Positions 38,229-46,869 of a DNA stretch of 64,000 nt are shown here, in pieces; position 1 is the stretch's first letter, and every line of letters starts with the position of its first letter. The DNA lies in contig CAYOAL010000036.1 in the NCBI GenBank assembly GCA_964401935.1, positions 1 through 64,000 on the forward strand. The letters are read 5' to 3'. The DNA comes from JAPYTK01 sp964401935. GTDB taxonomy: Bacteria > Myxococcota_A > Polyangia > Polyangiales > Polyangiaceae. The notes below the pieces were generated by a model. The model ran no database searches. It was not told the origin of the DNA and saw only the letters and a program-made list of their open reading frames with translations. Position numbers and translations under genes: made by a program.

Positions 38229-38260
38229 GTGTGAGTTCAAGTCCGTCTCCCGACGAGGAG

Positions 38261-38281
38261 GCCCGTCCGTTGCGGACGGGC
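38261..38281 (-). promoter_or_regulatory. 9-bp hairpin in the porin leader
   Basis: A perfect inverted repeat GCCCGTCCG (38261-38269) / CGGACGGGC (38273-38281) with a 3-nt loop. It lies 33 nt upstream of the porin start, so it would form in its mRNA leader and may control translation or mRNA stability. It could also be an operator. Confidence 0.5.
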
Positions 38282-38424
38282 CCGGGGCTCGCCCGGAGTG
38301 CCTTAGCGTCGTCGGCGAGAGGTGGACAACTTCAGCGCGGTGGTGACCGGTCGTCGACGATGGGGCCCGGAGAGGCGTGACCGCGCCGAGTTGGAGGCGT
38401 ACCATCCCTTCGACCGGGGTGACG

Positions 38425-39039
38425 ATGACGAGCGCGCGGCGACCGTGGTTCGTGCTTGCGACGGCAGGCACGCTGTTGGCTCACGCTGGCGCGTGCACCA
38501 GCGATGTGGTGGTTCACGAGCCTCCCCAGGGAGACGCGAGGGGTGCGGGTGCAGCCGGTGGCGCAGGGGGCGCAGGGGGGCTGGGGGGTGCCGATGGTGT
38601 CGGCTGTCCGGTGGCGCCGCCCGACGGTGGCGCGGCGTGCAGCGGCGCGGATGAGACGTGCACCTACGGCGTCCCGGAGTGCTACACGATCGCGACCTGT
38701 CGGGGCGGCGCCTGGGATCTGACCAGGGCGGGCGACTGCGACGCGTGTCCACCCGAGCCCCCGACCGGGGCTTGTGTCGATCCGGGGCGCGTGTGTCATT
38801 ACGCGCTCGGTGCCGAGTGCAGCGAGGAGCTCGTGCTCACGTGCAGCGACGCCGGGCAGTGGGAGGTGACCTCGTCCCCCTGCGGCTTCACCTGCCCCAC
38901 GGACGACGCGGCGCTGCCCCTGCCCTGCGACGCGTGCTGCCATCATCCCTGCGCTTACGACGGCCCCGCCTTCTGCGACGAGTGGTGGGCCACGTGCGAG
39001 CCCGACGGCACCTGGGCCGTGGTGCGACCCATCTGTTGA
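38425..39039 (+). CDS. Cys-rich lipoprotein of unknown function
   Basis: 204 residues from ATG 38425. The signal peptide ends at AHAGAC (lipobox Cys24). A Gly/Ala-rich linker (GAGAAGGAGGAGG) is followed by a disulfide-rich region with many Cys (CTYGVPECYTIATC, CDACPPEPPTGAC, CCHHPC). This is a typical surface lipoprotein style in myxobacteria. No enzyme motif is seen. It is divergent from the porin gene. Confidence 0.75.
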   Translation: MTSARRPWFVLATAGTLLAHAGACTSDVVVHEPPQGDARGAGAAGGAGGAGGLGGADGVGCPVAPPDGGAACSGADETCTYGVPECYTIATCRGGAWDLTRAGDCDACPPEPPTGACVDPGRVCHYALGAECSEELVLTCSDAGQWEVTSSPCGFTCPTDDAALPLPCDACCHHPCAYDGPAFCDEWWATCEPDGTWAVVRPIC

Positions 39040-39139
39040 CCTGGCGCGCGCTCGAGCCAAACCGGGATCGACACGGCGAAGACGTCGCTCGGCGAGCCCC
39101 GCGCAGCGAGGACGCCACCGCGCGCGCCGGTGGACCTCG

Positions 39140-39634
39140 CTATTCTGGATCGATGGTGACGCGCGCTCCCGTGCTCTCGTGGTCTCGAACCCGCTCGAGG
39201 AAGCGAACGTCCTCGAGATCCTGCGGGCGAGCGGCCGCGCGCTTGTTGGCGATCAGATCGTCGAGCGCGATCACGCGGACGGACACCCCATCGAGCTGCG
39301 TGCGCACGGCGTGGGAGAATACTCGCTCGCTCGTCACGCCGTCGATCGTGCGGAGGAGATCGATCCGAAGGGGGGGCTGACCGAGAAAGACCACGTCCGA
39401 GGGGGCCATCGAGGCGACTGCCGCGACGACGTTGTCCGGAGCGCCAAACCGCGTGAGGGCCTGCGCTGCGGCCAAGAGGTTTCCGGCGCTCCCGTCGAGC
39501 AAGAGATCGATGTCCTTCGTCGCGCGAGGGCGGCCATGGAATGCCACCGCGAATCCGCCGACGATGACCGCCTCAACCCTTGCGGTTTCGAACTCCTCCA
39601 ACAGCTCTCTGAAGTCGGGGGGCAGGTCCGCCAT
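39140..39634 (-). CDS. nucleotidyltransferase-fold protein
   Basis: 164 residues from ATG 39634 (GTG 39637 alternative). Seen: GGFAVAFHGRPRATKDIDLLLDG, the GG/GS loop plus DxD-type motif of nucleotidyltransferase-fold proteins (DID), and ALDDLIANKRAAARPQDLEDV, a helix typical of DUF6036/AbiEii-like proteins. Its 5' end overlaps by 62 nt the small frame upstream, which has the features of a partner. Such nucleotidyltransferases are often toxins or their antidotes in bacterial toxin-antitoxin pairs. No biochemical evidence here. Confidence 0.75.
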   Translation of the reverse strand: MADLPPDFRELLEEFETARVEAVIVGGFAVAFHGRPRATKDIDLLLDGSAGNLLAAAQALTRFGAPDNVVAAVASMAPSDVVFLGQPPLRIDLLRTIDGVTSERVFSHAVRTQLDGVSVRVIALDDLIANKRAAARPQDLEDVRFLERVRDHESTGARVTIDPE

Positions 39635-39725
39635 CACCTTGGATCCACCTCATTTCGGCGATCAACTGGGTCACACCACGGATGCGCTCGCCCGGCGTAG
39701 CCGCCAGCCAGAACTCGAGATCCAT
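39573..39725 (-). CDS. small partner protein of the nucleotidyltransferase
   Basis: 50 residues from ATG 39725, with AGGAGG on the minus strand 8 nt upstream. The frame resembles short proteins found before such nucleotidyltransferases: DLEFWLAATPGERIRGV (W...TP.ER pattern) and PRLQRAVGGVRNR (PRLQR motif). It overlaps the nucleotidyltransferase start by 62 nt in another frame. GTG 39809 could give a 78-residue version, but it lacks a good ribosome site. Function unknown; a toxin-antitoxin pair is the natural guess. Confidence 0.6.
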   Translation of the reverse strand: MDLEFWLAATPGERIRGVTQLIAEMRWIQGDGGPAPRLQRAVGGVRNRKG

Positions 39726-39983
39726 CGCCTCGGCCTCCTGGTGGTTTCTGGCGACGCCGCCCACCCATGAGCGACGGCGCCGCTCCGCTCGCTCTTCGCG
39801 CGACTCCACCCCGAGAGCGTATCACCGCCTCGAGCGGCCGGCACCCGTGGCGAGCGCCGCGGTGAGGACGCTCCAGCGAGGTGTCGCAAGTCGGCAGCGC
39901 GGCGCCGGTCGGCTCGAGGAAGCGCCGCGGAAATGGCGCGAGGCGCCGCGGCGGGAGGTGGAGCGTCGCTGTTGTGGTGTTGG

Positions 39984-40637
39984 TCAGCGTGCGGTGGACA
40001 ACTTCAGGGTGCGTGGGGCGAGGCCGGCTGCTTCCAGGGCGCGCAGGGCGTCGAGAGCGTCGATGGGGGCGTGGGCGCGGGCTACGAGTCGCACTGTGGC
40101 GCGCTCGGGGCCGGCGGTGATCTCGACGCGTTCGAGCCAGTCGAAGCGCCGCCCGCGGCTGAGGTTTTGCTCCCGGGCGATGTGGCCATCGAGCAGGGTT
40201 CGTGACGCGTCGAGGGGCTCGCGCAGGCGACCCTCGGGGAGCTCGGCCTCGAGCACGACGTCGCCGAGGCCGCTGAGCACCATGCCGCGTGGGGCGAAGC
40301 CGCCGAGCCGCAGCGACTCGAGCACCGCCACCAGATCGAGCTCGGTGGCGTCTGCGATGGGCACCAGGGCGGCGTCGTGGGTGAGCGCAGGGGGGCCGAG
40401 CGCGGGCGTCGACAGGCGCAGGAACGAGGTCTCGAGCGCCGTCGCCGCGCCCGTCGCGGGGAGGCCGGCGAAGGTGACCTCCAGCGTGGGGGTGGCGACG
40501 CTCGCCCGCGCCGCGCCGTTTGGGTCGCGCTCCCCCGGACCCGACGTCCAGCGCTCGACCGCGAAGAGCGCCGCCGCCGTGCCCAGGGTGAAAACGGCGA
40601 GCAGCTTGGGAGACGCGAAGGTTGGGATGGGGGTCAA
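39984..40637 (-). CDS. membrane-anchored protein of unknown function
   Basis: 217 residues. One hydrophobic N-terminal helix (KLLAVFTLGTAAALFAV) precedes an acidic periplasmic domain with two apparently related halves (about 50-110 and about 115-215). No known family or catalytic motif is recognised. The start overlaps by 4 nt the stop of the upstream multi-pass membrane gene, so they form a two-gene operon. Confidence 0.6.
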   Translation of the reverse strand: MTPIPTFASPKLLAVFTLGTAAALFAVERWTSGPGERDPNGAARASVATPTLEVTFAGLPATGAATALETSFLRLSTPALGPPALTHDAALVPIADATELDLVAVLESLRLGGFAPRGMVLSGLGDVVLEAELPEGRLREPLDASRTLLDGHIAREQNLSRGRRFDWLERVEITAGPERATVRLVARAHAPIDALDALRALEAAGLAPRTLKLSTAR

Positions 40638-41764
40638 AAGAGCCCTCGGCGATCGATGGTGCTGAGCAGATAGAGCGCGGGGACCACCGCGGTGGCCGCG
40701 AGCGCGGCGAGGGACAGAACGGTGATAGCGCGCTCTCGGAGCGAGCGGCCGACCTCGTGGGCGCCGAGCTCCGCGTGGTGCCGCTCGAAGGCGACGAGAG
40801 CGAGCAGCGCCGCGAGCGGTACGAGCCGTCCGATGGCGTGGGCGCCGCTATCGAGCGCGAGCCCACCGACGAGGATGGCGCTCCCCACGAGCGCGACGGC
40901 GCGGGTGAAGACGCCGCCGGCGATGAGGACGCCCCCTGCGAGCTGTAACGCACCCACCGCCGCGATCCACGTCTCGCGGGCGAAGCCGGCGGAGTGGCCC
41001 ATCATCAAGAGCCGCGTCAGGGGGTCGTCGGCGAGCCTTGGTACCCCCTCGAGCAGCAGCGCGGTGCTCTCGTAGGCGAACAGATCACGGTGGCCGCTGG
41101 CGATCCAACCCAGGCCGACCGCGACGCGAAAGAGCCGCCTCACCTGCGGACTCGGCGCCAGCACCGGGAGCTCGTGGCTCTGCCACGGCGCGCTGAGATA
41201 GAGGCCGGCGACCGCGGCGAGTGGCCAGGCGTCGACGCCCGCGAGCGCCCCGTGGGTGGCGACGAAGAGCCACGTCCCCGCGAGCAACGCGCCGACGCAC
41301 GGCAAGGCGGCCTGCGCGAGGATGAGCACCGCGAGCACCACCTGGAACGGCCCGAGCACGGCGGCGAGCTCTGGGCTGAGCGCGTAGCCCGGCACCAGGA
41401 GGGCGTCGCGGCTCGCCGCGTAAAGGAGGACGATGGCGGGGCAGCGCACGAGGAAGGCCAACGTGAGTTGCCCAGCGATCGCGAACCAGCGTGTGTCCAC
41501 CGGTCCATCGAAGAGGAACGCCGCCGGGATGCGCCAGGGTGAGGCGGTCGCCTGCGCGGAGACGGAGCGCTCCGTCCTCGCCATCCACACGACGACCAGC
41601 GCCAGCACCACCAACAGGCCCCGGCTCATCACGGCCACGAGCTTGGGGTTCAACCCGAGCGGCCACGCTTCGTTCCACAAGAGGTTGCACGCGCGGCTGA
41701 GGTGCGCGTCGGTCCCCTGGTACATGCTCTTCTGCACGAAGAAGCAGTGGTGGAGCGGCTCCAT
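40634..41764 (-). CDS. multi-pass membrane protein, DoxX-like
   Basis: 376 residues from ATG 41764. About eight to nine membrane helices are visible, starting near MSRGLLVVLALVVVWMA. A cytoplasmic-type N terminus carries EPLHHCFFVQKS. The C-terminal half (GHRDLFAYESTALL, then GALQLAGGVLIAGGVFTRAVALVG) is reminiscent of DoxX-type proteins, but the match is weak. It is operonic with the downstream anchored protein. Function unknown. Confidence 0.55.
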   Translation of the reverse strand: MEPLHHCFFVQKSMYQGTDAHLSRACNLLWNEAWPLGLNPKLVAVMSRGLLVVLALVVVWMARTERSVSAQATASPWRIPAAFLFDGPVDTRWFAIAGQLTLAFLVRCPAIVLLYAASRDALLVPGYALSPELAAVLGPFQVVLAVLILAQAALPCVGALLAGTWLFVATHGALAGVDAWPLAAVAGLYLSAPWQSHELPVLAPSPQVRRLFRVAVGLGWIASGHRDLFAYESTALLLEGVPRLADDPLTRLLMMGHSAGFARETWIAAVGALQLAGGVLIAGGVFTRAVALVGSAILVGGLALDSGAHAIGRLVPLAALLALVAFERHHAELGAHEVGRSLRERAITVLSLAALAATAVVPALYLLSTIDRRGLF

Positions 41765-42115
41765 CGCTGCCAAGAGCTGAGCCGCAGACGCCACGCGTGT
41801 CAACCGTCGCCCACCGCGGGCGCACCGACGTCGAGCATCGGAAGAAAGGTTGCGCCGACTCTTTTGCCGAGCGGTTGTTCCCAAACACCGCTGCCGCCTC
41901 TGGGGTCGGTCTCACGCGGATGTCACGCCGACTCGCTGCACCTGCATCGTCCCTCCCCTCCCGCCAAAGCGACCTCGGGGAACGGGCGGGAAGGGGGCAG
42001 CGACCCGGTTGAAGCGCCGAAGGTCTGGACGCACCAGAACCCTGGCGCGCTCGACCCTCGGCCTCCAAACCGACCGGGTCGCTCAGTGCTCGGCGTCGCG
42101 TCGACGCCGAGCACG
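41765..42115. other. intergenic region, 351 nt
   Basis: Between two minus-strand genes. I see no convincing gene. On the minus strand TTGACA occurs (plus 41798-41803) near the start of the membrane protein gene, but without a clear -10 element. The end near 42086-42114 holds a strong hairpin that belongs to the upstream Gly-zipper gene. Confidence 0.5.
42086..42114 (-). terminator. 13-bp hairpin downstream of the Gly-zipper gene
   Basis: A perfect inverted repeat GTGCTCGGCGTCG (42086-42098) / CGACGCCGAGCAC (42102-42114) with a 3-nt loop. It begins 1 nt after the stop codon (minus-strand sense) of the Gly-zipper gene. There is no U-tract, so it may be a GC-only terminator or a 3' stability element. 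Confidence 0.65.
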
Positions 42116-42676
42116 CTAGGTCCGGGCGTGAGTAGCCTTCCGCTGCTGCTTCGAAGGGACGCTCTTCTCCCCAACCGTCACGACGTCGATCGCGCCGCCG
42201 CCTTCCATGATCCGCTTGGCGTTCGCGCGCTGATCACCGTCCTCGACGTGGACCGAGAGCAGGATGTTTCCGTCCTTGATCTTGGCCTCGTACTGCTTGG
42301 CCTCGATCTCCGGTACTCCCATCCCGACCAACGCGCCGGTGATCCCACCGACCGCGGCTCCCGCCGCCGCTCCGCTGAGCGCCGCCATGATCGGACCGGC
42401 CGCGATGAACGGACCCACGCCGGGGATTGCGAGCGCGCCGATCCCCGCCAAGAGCCCCAGCGTCCCGCCGATCGCTCCGCCGGCGCTCGCGCCCGCCACG
42501 GCACCTTCGGGCGCCTTGGTGTGCTGCTCATGCGCAAAATCGCGCGTCCCCTTCTTGTCGGGAAACAGAGCGGAGATGTCGCTGCTGTCGAAGCCCTCTC
42601 GCTGAAGTTGGTTGACGATGTTGACCGCATCTTCTTGCGTCGACGCGATACCGAGCACTGATTTTCCGGCTGTCAT
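42116..42676 (-). CDS. Gly-zipper stress-type protein
   Basis: 186 residues. The N terminus has a GsiB/YflT-like pattern (KSVLGIASTQEDAVNIVNQL, DSSDISALFPD). The middle (about 55-125) is a Gly/Ala-rich hydrophobic zipper (GGAIGGTLGLLAGIGALAI, AAAGAAVGGITGALVGMG), likely two membrane hairpins. A C-terminal conserved block follows (EAKQYEAKIKDGNILLSVHV). It starts the minus-strand arm of a stress cassette with the BON lipoprotein, across from katE. Exact role unknown; envelope or general stress is plausible. Confidence 0.65.
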   Translation of the reverse strand: MTAGKSVLGIASTQEDAVNIVNQLQREGFDSSDISALFPDKKGTRDFAHEQHTKAPEGAVAGASAGGAIGGTLGLLAGIGALAIPGVGPFIAAGPIMAALSGAAAGAAVGGITGALVGMGVPEIEAKQYEAKIKDGNILLSVHVEDGDQRANAKRIMEGGGAIDVVTVGEKSVPSKQQRKATHART

Positions 42677-42691
42677 GGTGCCTCCTTTGCC

Positions 42692-43144
42692 TTATTGGCT
42701 TGCTACTTCCAGTTGATTGTCGACGCGTTTGACACGCTCGACCTGCTCGGCGATCGTGCCGATGGCCTTCTTCTCGCTCTCACTGTCGACCGGGCCACGA
42801 AGCGTCACCACTCCGTCGACGGTGACGATTTTGACGTTCGCCGCCGAGGTCGTCACGCCGTACTCGTCGACCACACCCTTGCGTACGGCCTGCGTGATCT
42901 CCCGGTCCATCTCACCGTCCTGGTCCTCAGGAGTGCGCGTATCCATGTCGCGATCGCGCTCGTTCTTCCCCGTGTTGTCCACGGCTCTCTCCTCAGGCGT
43001 GGTGTCGGTAGTGGGATTGGTGGCTCTCTCCGCAGGGGTGTCGGTGGGAGTGTTGGCCTTGTCGAACTCTGCCGTTCCGCGCTCGCGCGCCTTGCAGCCG
43101 ACGGTGGCCATCGCGAGAGCGACGAAAATGATTGTTCGCTTCAT
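42692..43144 (-). CDS. BON-domain lipoprotein
   Basis: 150 residues from ATG 43144, with an AAGGAAGG ribosome site. The signal peptide ends in the lipobox ATVGC. A disordered Thr/Pro/Glu-rich stretch follows (about 20-80), then one BON domain (about 82-150): REITQAVRKGVVDEYGV, NVKIVTVDGVVTLRGPVDS, EVERVKRVDNQL-like end. BON proteins bind membranes and protect the envelope in osmotic stress. It lies directly upstream of the Gly-zipper gene on the same strand. Confidence 0.88.
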   Translation of the reverse strand: MKRTIIFVALAMATVGCKARERGTAEFDKANTPTDTPAERATNPTTDTTPEERAVDNTGKNERDRDMDTRTPEDQDGEMDREITQAVRKGVVDEYGVTTSAANVKIVTVDGVVTLRGPVDSESEKKAIGTIAEQVERVKRVDNQLEVASQ

Positions 43145-43644
43145 GTGAACCTTCCTTCTCGGCGGCGGGCTCCGTTGTGGAAGCGATTGCCCAGTCGTAG
43201 GGCATCTGTGCTTCTCCGTGTCCAGCACGAAGAGCATGAGGACCGTCGCCTGCCTAAAGCGGCTGCACCGACCGTGCCAGCGACCGAGCCGCTCGCAGAC
43301 ACGATGGAGCGCGGTCTCCTCGAGCAGGTGTGCCTTCCGTGCCGGTTGAGGCATCTGGTTGTGTTGTCACCAGTCTGGGCGCCATGCGAACGCCCTACCC
43401 GGGGCCCAACTTCGGCTCACCGGATGGCTCGGGGTCGTCAGAAATCACGCCGGCGGTTCAAACGTGGTGCATGACCGGCGGGATCATCGACGCGCCGGAA
43501 CCCCAGATCCTCGCGTTGCGTATGGCGCGCTCGTTGCACAAGGGGCCAGACGAGACAAGGCGTTAGGTTGGGTGCATCGCGCCGAACAGTCCGCCACCGG
43601 CGCTCGAGACGCTGGCTCCTTCACCCACCTCCCCACAAAGAACC
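43145..43644. other. divergent intergenic region, 500 nt
   Basis: Between the BON lipoprotein (-) and katE (+). I find no convincing gene. A possible ECF-type promoter toward katE is GGAACC (43497-43502) with CGTA (43519-43522) 16 nt further on, about 120 nt before the katE start; this is tentative. The region likely holds promoters for both directions. Confidence 0.35.
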
Positions 43645-46029
43645 ATGGCCACGAAGAAGACCTCCATTCCACCGTCGCGCGCGAGGAGTGAGAGCGACAA
43701 CTCCGCCTCCGCAGCCCAGGGAGCCGCGGACGCGCTCAGAACCAACGACGTCGTCGCTGGGCAAGCCAACGCGAGCGACGCGCTCGTCGCCGCGATGCCC
43801 TTCAACGCCATCAAGGAGCTCGAGCACGGGCACGACAACGGCGTCGCGCCGCCGTCGGGGCCAACCGCCGAGCCAGGCTCGAGTGCGTTGACCGCGAGCA
43901 CGACCACCGAGGAAGCCGGGACCGCGAAGACGGGCGGTGCAGCGCGGCTTGGGACGAACGCGACCATCGCCTCGCTCGACCGGGTGAGGAGCGACGCAAG
44001 CGGGCGCGTGTTGACGACCAACCAAGGCGTACCGATTGGCGACAACCAGAACACCTTGAAGGCGGGGTTGCGTGGACCGTCGCTGCTCGAGGACTTCATT
44101 CTCCGGGACAAACTCACACACTTCGACCATGAGCGAATCCCGGAGCGAATCGTCCACGCACGCGGGTCGGGAGCGCACGGGTACTTCGAAGCGTACGACG
44201 CGCTCACCGAGCACACTCGCGCCGCGCCCTTCGCCGCAAAAGGGAAGATAACGCCGGTGTTCGCGCGCTTCTCTACCGTAGCCGGCGAACGCGGCTCGAA
44301 AGACACCGCGCGCGACGCGCGTGGCTTCGCGGTGAAGTTCTACACCGACGAAGGCAACTGGGATCTCGTCGGAAACAACATCCCGGTGTTCTTCATTCAG
44401 GACGCGATGAAGTTCCCCGACCTCGTGCACGCCGTCAAGCCGGAGCCACATCACGGTATGCCCCAAGCGGCGTCTGCGCACGACACGTTCTGGGACTTCA
44501 TCTCCCTCATGCCGGAGGCCACCCACATGGTGATGTGGGTGATGTCGGACCGCGCGATCCCACGCAGCTACCGGATGATGCAGGGCTTCGGTGTGCACAC
44601 GTTTCGCCTGATCAATACGAAGGGCACGTCCGTCTTCTGCAAGTTTCACTGGAAACCGCTCCAAGGCACTCACTCCCTCCTCTGGGACGAAGCCGTGAAG
44701 ATCTCGGGCGCGGACCCGGACTTTCACCGGCGCGACCTGTGGGAAGCCATCGAGTCGGGTGAGTTTCCGGAGTGGGAGCTGGGGCTGCAGATCTTCGACG
44801 AAGAACAAGCCGAGGGCTTCAGCTTCGATGTGCTCGACGCGACCAAGCTCGTGCCGGAGGAGCTCGTTCCGGTCACCCCCGTCGGGCGTATGATCCTGAA
44901 TCGAAATCCCGACAACTTCTTCGCGGAGACCGAACAGGTCGCGTTCTGCGCGGCACACGTCGTTCCGGGAATCGACTTCAGCAATGACCCGCTCCTCGCC
45001 GGCCGCATCCATTCCTATGCGGACACTCAGATCACGCGCCTCGGCGGTCCCAACTTCCACGAGATCCCAATCAACGCGCCGCTCGCCTCGGTGCAGAACA
45101 ACCAACGCGATGGCATGCACCGCCAAGCGGTGCATCGCGGGCGCGTGAGCTACGAGCCGAACTCCTTGGGGGGCGGCTGTCCCTTTCAAGCGGGAACGGC
45201 GGGTTTCGTCTCTTTTCCCGAGGTCATCGACGAGGACAAGGTCCGTGCAAAGCCCGAGAAGTTCGCGGAGCACTACGCGCAAGCCACGTTGTTCTTCGAG
45301 AGCCAGACTCCCAGTGAGAAGGCGCATATCGTCGCCGCGCTGCGCTTCGAGCTGAGTAAGGTCGGCGTGTTGGCGATTCGGCAGCGGATGTTGGCTTCGC
45401 TGTTGAACGTCTCACGCGAGCTGGTCAGCGAGGTCGCGGCGGGGTTGGGCATGGACGTGCCCGCGGCGATGCCGAAGGCCATCGCCAAGCCGGACAAACC
45501 TGAGGTGAAGGTCTCTCCGGCGTTGTCGTTGATGGCGCTGCCTGGCGAGTGTGGGGTTCGCACGCGTCAGATCGCGGTGCTGGTCGAAAATGGTGTGCAC
45601 TACGCCTCGCTCGTCGACCTCCACGGGGCGCTGACCGAGGCGGGTGCCGTCGTGCACTTCGTGGGGCCTCGGGTGGGCATGTTCGTGGGCGACTCGGGCG
45701 AGAAGGTGGAGGCGAACAAGTCGATGGAGAACTCTCCCGGCTTCTTGTTCGACGCGATGGTGGTGCCCGACGGCGACGATGCGGTCAAGGCGCTGCTGGG
45801 CAATGGGCACACGACGGAGTTCGTCAGAGAGCAGTTTCGGCACTGCAAAACGATCCTCGCGTTGGGCGCCGGGCGTGAGGTGCTCGAGATGGCAGGGATC
45901 GGGCGCGCGGTGGACGGAGATCCGGGCGTCCTGGTCGCCGCGGGCGCCGACGCCGGCGCGATAGCGGGCGCGTTCATCGATGCGGTCGCGTCTCATCGCC
46001 ACCCATCCCGCGAACACGCTCGCCCTTGA
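43645..46029 (+). CDS. katE: catalase HPII-type (large, clade 2)
   Basis: 794 residues. Residues 1 to about 125 are a long low-complexity extension. The catalase core follows: catalytic His in ERIVHARGSGAHGYFE, Asn in WDLVGNNIPVFFIQDA, and the haem-binding Tyr in GRIHSYADTQITRLGG. The C-terminal about 150 residues have a GATase1/DJ-1-like fold (RTRQIAVLVENGVHYASLV, VVPDGDDAVKALLGNGHT), typical for HPII. It breaks down H2O2. It is divergent from the BON/Gly-zipper operon and close to the ferritin-like gene, forming a stress group. Confidence 0.95.
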   Translation: MATKKTSIPPSRARSESDNSASAAQGAADALRTNDVVAGQANASDALVAAMPFNAIKELEHGHDNGVAPPSGPTAEPGSSALTASTTTEEAGTAKTGGAARLGTNATIASLDRVRSDASGRVLTTNQGVPIGDNQNTLKAGLRGPSLLEDFILRDKLTHFDHERIPERIVHARGSGAHGYFEAYDALTEHTRAAPFAAKGKITPVFARFSTVAGERGSKDTARDARGFAVKFYTDEGNWDLVGNNIPVFFIQDAMKFPDLVHAVKPEPHHGMPQAASAHDTFWDFISLMPEATHMVMWVMSDRAIPRSYRMMQGFGVHTFRLINTKGTSVFCKFHWKPLQGTHSLLWDEAVKISGADPDFHRRDLWEAIESGEFPEWELGLQIFDEEQAEGFSFDVLDATKLVPEELVPVTPVGRMILNRNPDNFFAETEQVAFCAAHVVPGIDFSNDPLLAGRIHSYADTQITRLGGPNFHEIPINAPLASVQNNQRDGMHRQAVHRGRVSYEPNSLGGGCPFQAGTAGFVSFPEVIDEDKVRAKPEKFAEHYAQATLFFESQTPSEKAHIVAALRFELSKVGVLAIRQRMLASLLNVSRELVSEVAAGLGMDVPAAMPKAIAKPDKPEVKVSPALSLMALPGECGVRTRQIAVLVENGVHYASLVDLHGALTEAGAVVHFVGPRVGMFVGDSGEKVEANKSMENSPGFLFDAMVVPDGDDAVKALLGNGHTTEFVREQFRHCKTILALGAGREVLEMAGIGRAVDGDPGVLVAAGADAGAIAGAFIDAVASHRHPSREHARP

Positions 46030-46052
46030 GCCGAGACCGCAACGCGGTCGGC
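46030..46052 (+). terminator. hairpin after katE
   Basis: A stem GACCGC (46035-46040) / GCGGTC (46044-46049), extended outward by GCC (46030-46032) / GGC (46050-46052) across a bulge, begins right after the katE stop. No U-tract, so termination is only suggested. Confidence 0.45.
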
Positions 46053-46153
46053 ACCTGCCTCCTTGGCGACACCGCCAGGCATCGAACCCAACCGAATGAC
46101 GCAGCCGAATGTCGGCGCGGCCACTACCAGTGTGTTGTTTGGAGGAAGCCGTG

Positions 46154-46768
46154 ATGAAGAGCCCGTACATCAAGAAGCAACTGCACGAGCTGTTGTATCA
46201 GTCTCTCGAGACGGAGCGTGGGGGGATCGAGATCTACGAGGCCGCGCTCTCCTGTGTGCAGAACGAAGATCTGAAGGACGAGTGGGAGGAGTATCTCGAG
46301 CAGACGCGCACGCACGAGCAGGTGCTGCTGAAGGTGTTCGAGGAGCTCGGGTTGAATCCGGAGTTCATGACTCCCGGCCGCGAAGTGGTCGCGCACATCG
46401 GAAAGTCTCTGGTGAGCGCGATTGTCATGGCGAAGGCGAAGGGCAGCGCCGCAGCCGCTCAACTCGTCGCGTGCGAGTGTGTGGTGCTCGCGGAGACCAA
46501 GGACCACCAGAACTGGGAGCTGATCGGCCACCTGGCGGAGAACGGCCAGGGAGAGGAGACCCGCTCGCTCATGACCGCGTTCAAGGAGGTGGAGCAGGAG
46601 GAAGACCATCACCTGTACCACACGAAGGGGTTCACCCGTGAGCTCTGGATCAAGGCGCTCGGGATGCCTGCGGTCCTGCCGCCCCCCGAAGAGAGGAAGA
46701 AGGTCGAGACGGCGATCGGTGCCGCGCGGGCGGAGAATATGCGCGCCGACATGCTGAAGTCTCACTGA
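46154..46768 (+). CDS. ferritin-like domain protein
   Basis: 204 residues from ATG 46154 (GTG 46151 also possible), with GGAGGAAG upstream. All-helical, with Glu/His spacing typical of ferritin-like di-iron folds: LETERGGIEIYEAALS, EYLEQTRTHEQVLLKVFEEL, CECVVLAETKDHQNWELIG and EVEQEEDHHLYHTKGF. It could store iron or detoxify peroxide, fitting its position after the catalase. The exact sub-family is unclear (YciF/DUF892-like). Confidence 0.75.
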   Translation: MKSPYIKKQLHELLYQSLETERGGIEIYEAALSCVQNEDLKDEWEEYLEQTRTHEQVLLKVFEELGLNPEFMTPGREVVAHIGKSLVSAIVMAKAKGSAAAAQLVACECVVLAETKDHQNWELIGHLAENGQGEETRSLMTAFKEVEQEEDHHLYHTKGFTRELWIKALGMPAVLPPPEERKKVETAIGAARAENMRADMLKSH

Positions 46769-46869
46769 CGGCCGCCTGCGGCGCGGTGGCGCGGGCTTGG
46801 GCGCGCGGCGGGGGTCGGCCGCCGTGGCGCCCGAGCTCGGGGCTTCAGGGGACTGGATGCGCGGGCACG

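Noticed and set aside
42116..46768. Genomic island from horizontal transfer
   Set aside because: No integrase, transposase, tRNA or flanking repeats; composition is not clearly different by eye.
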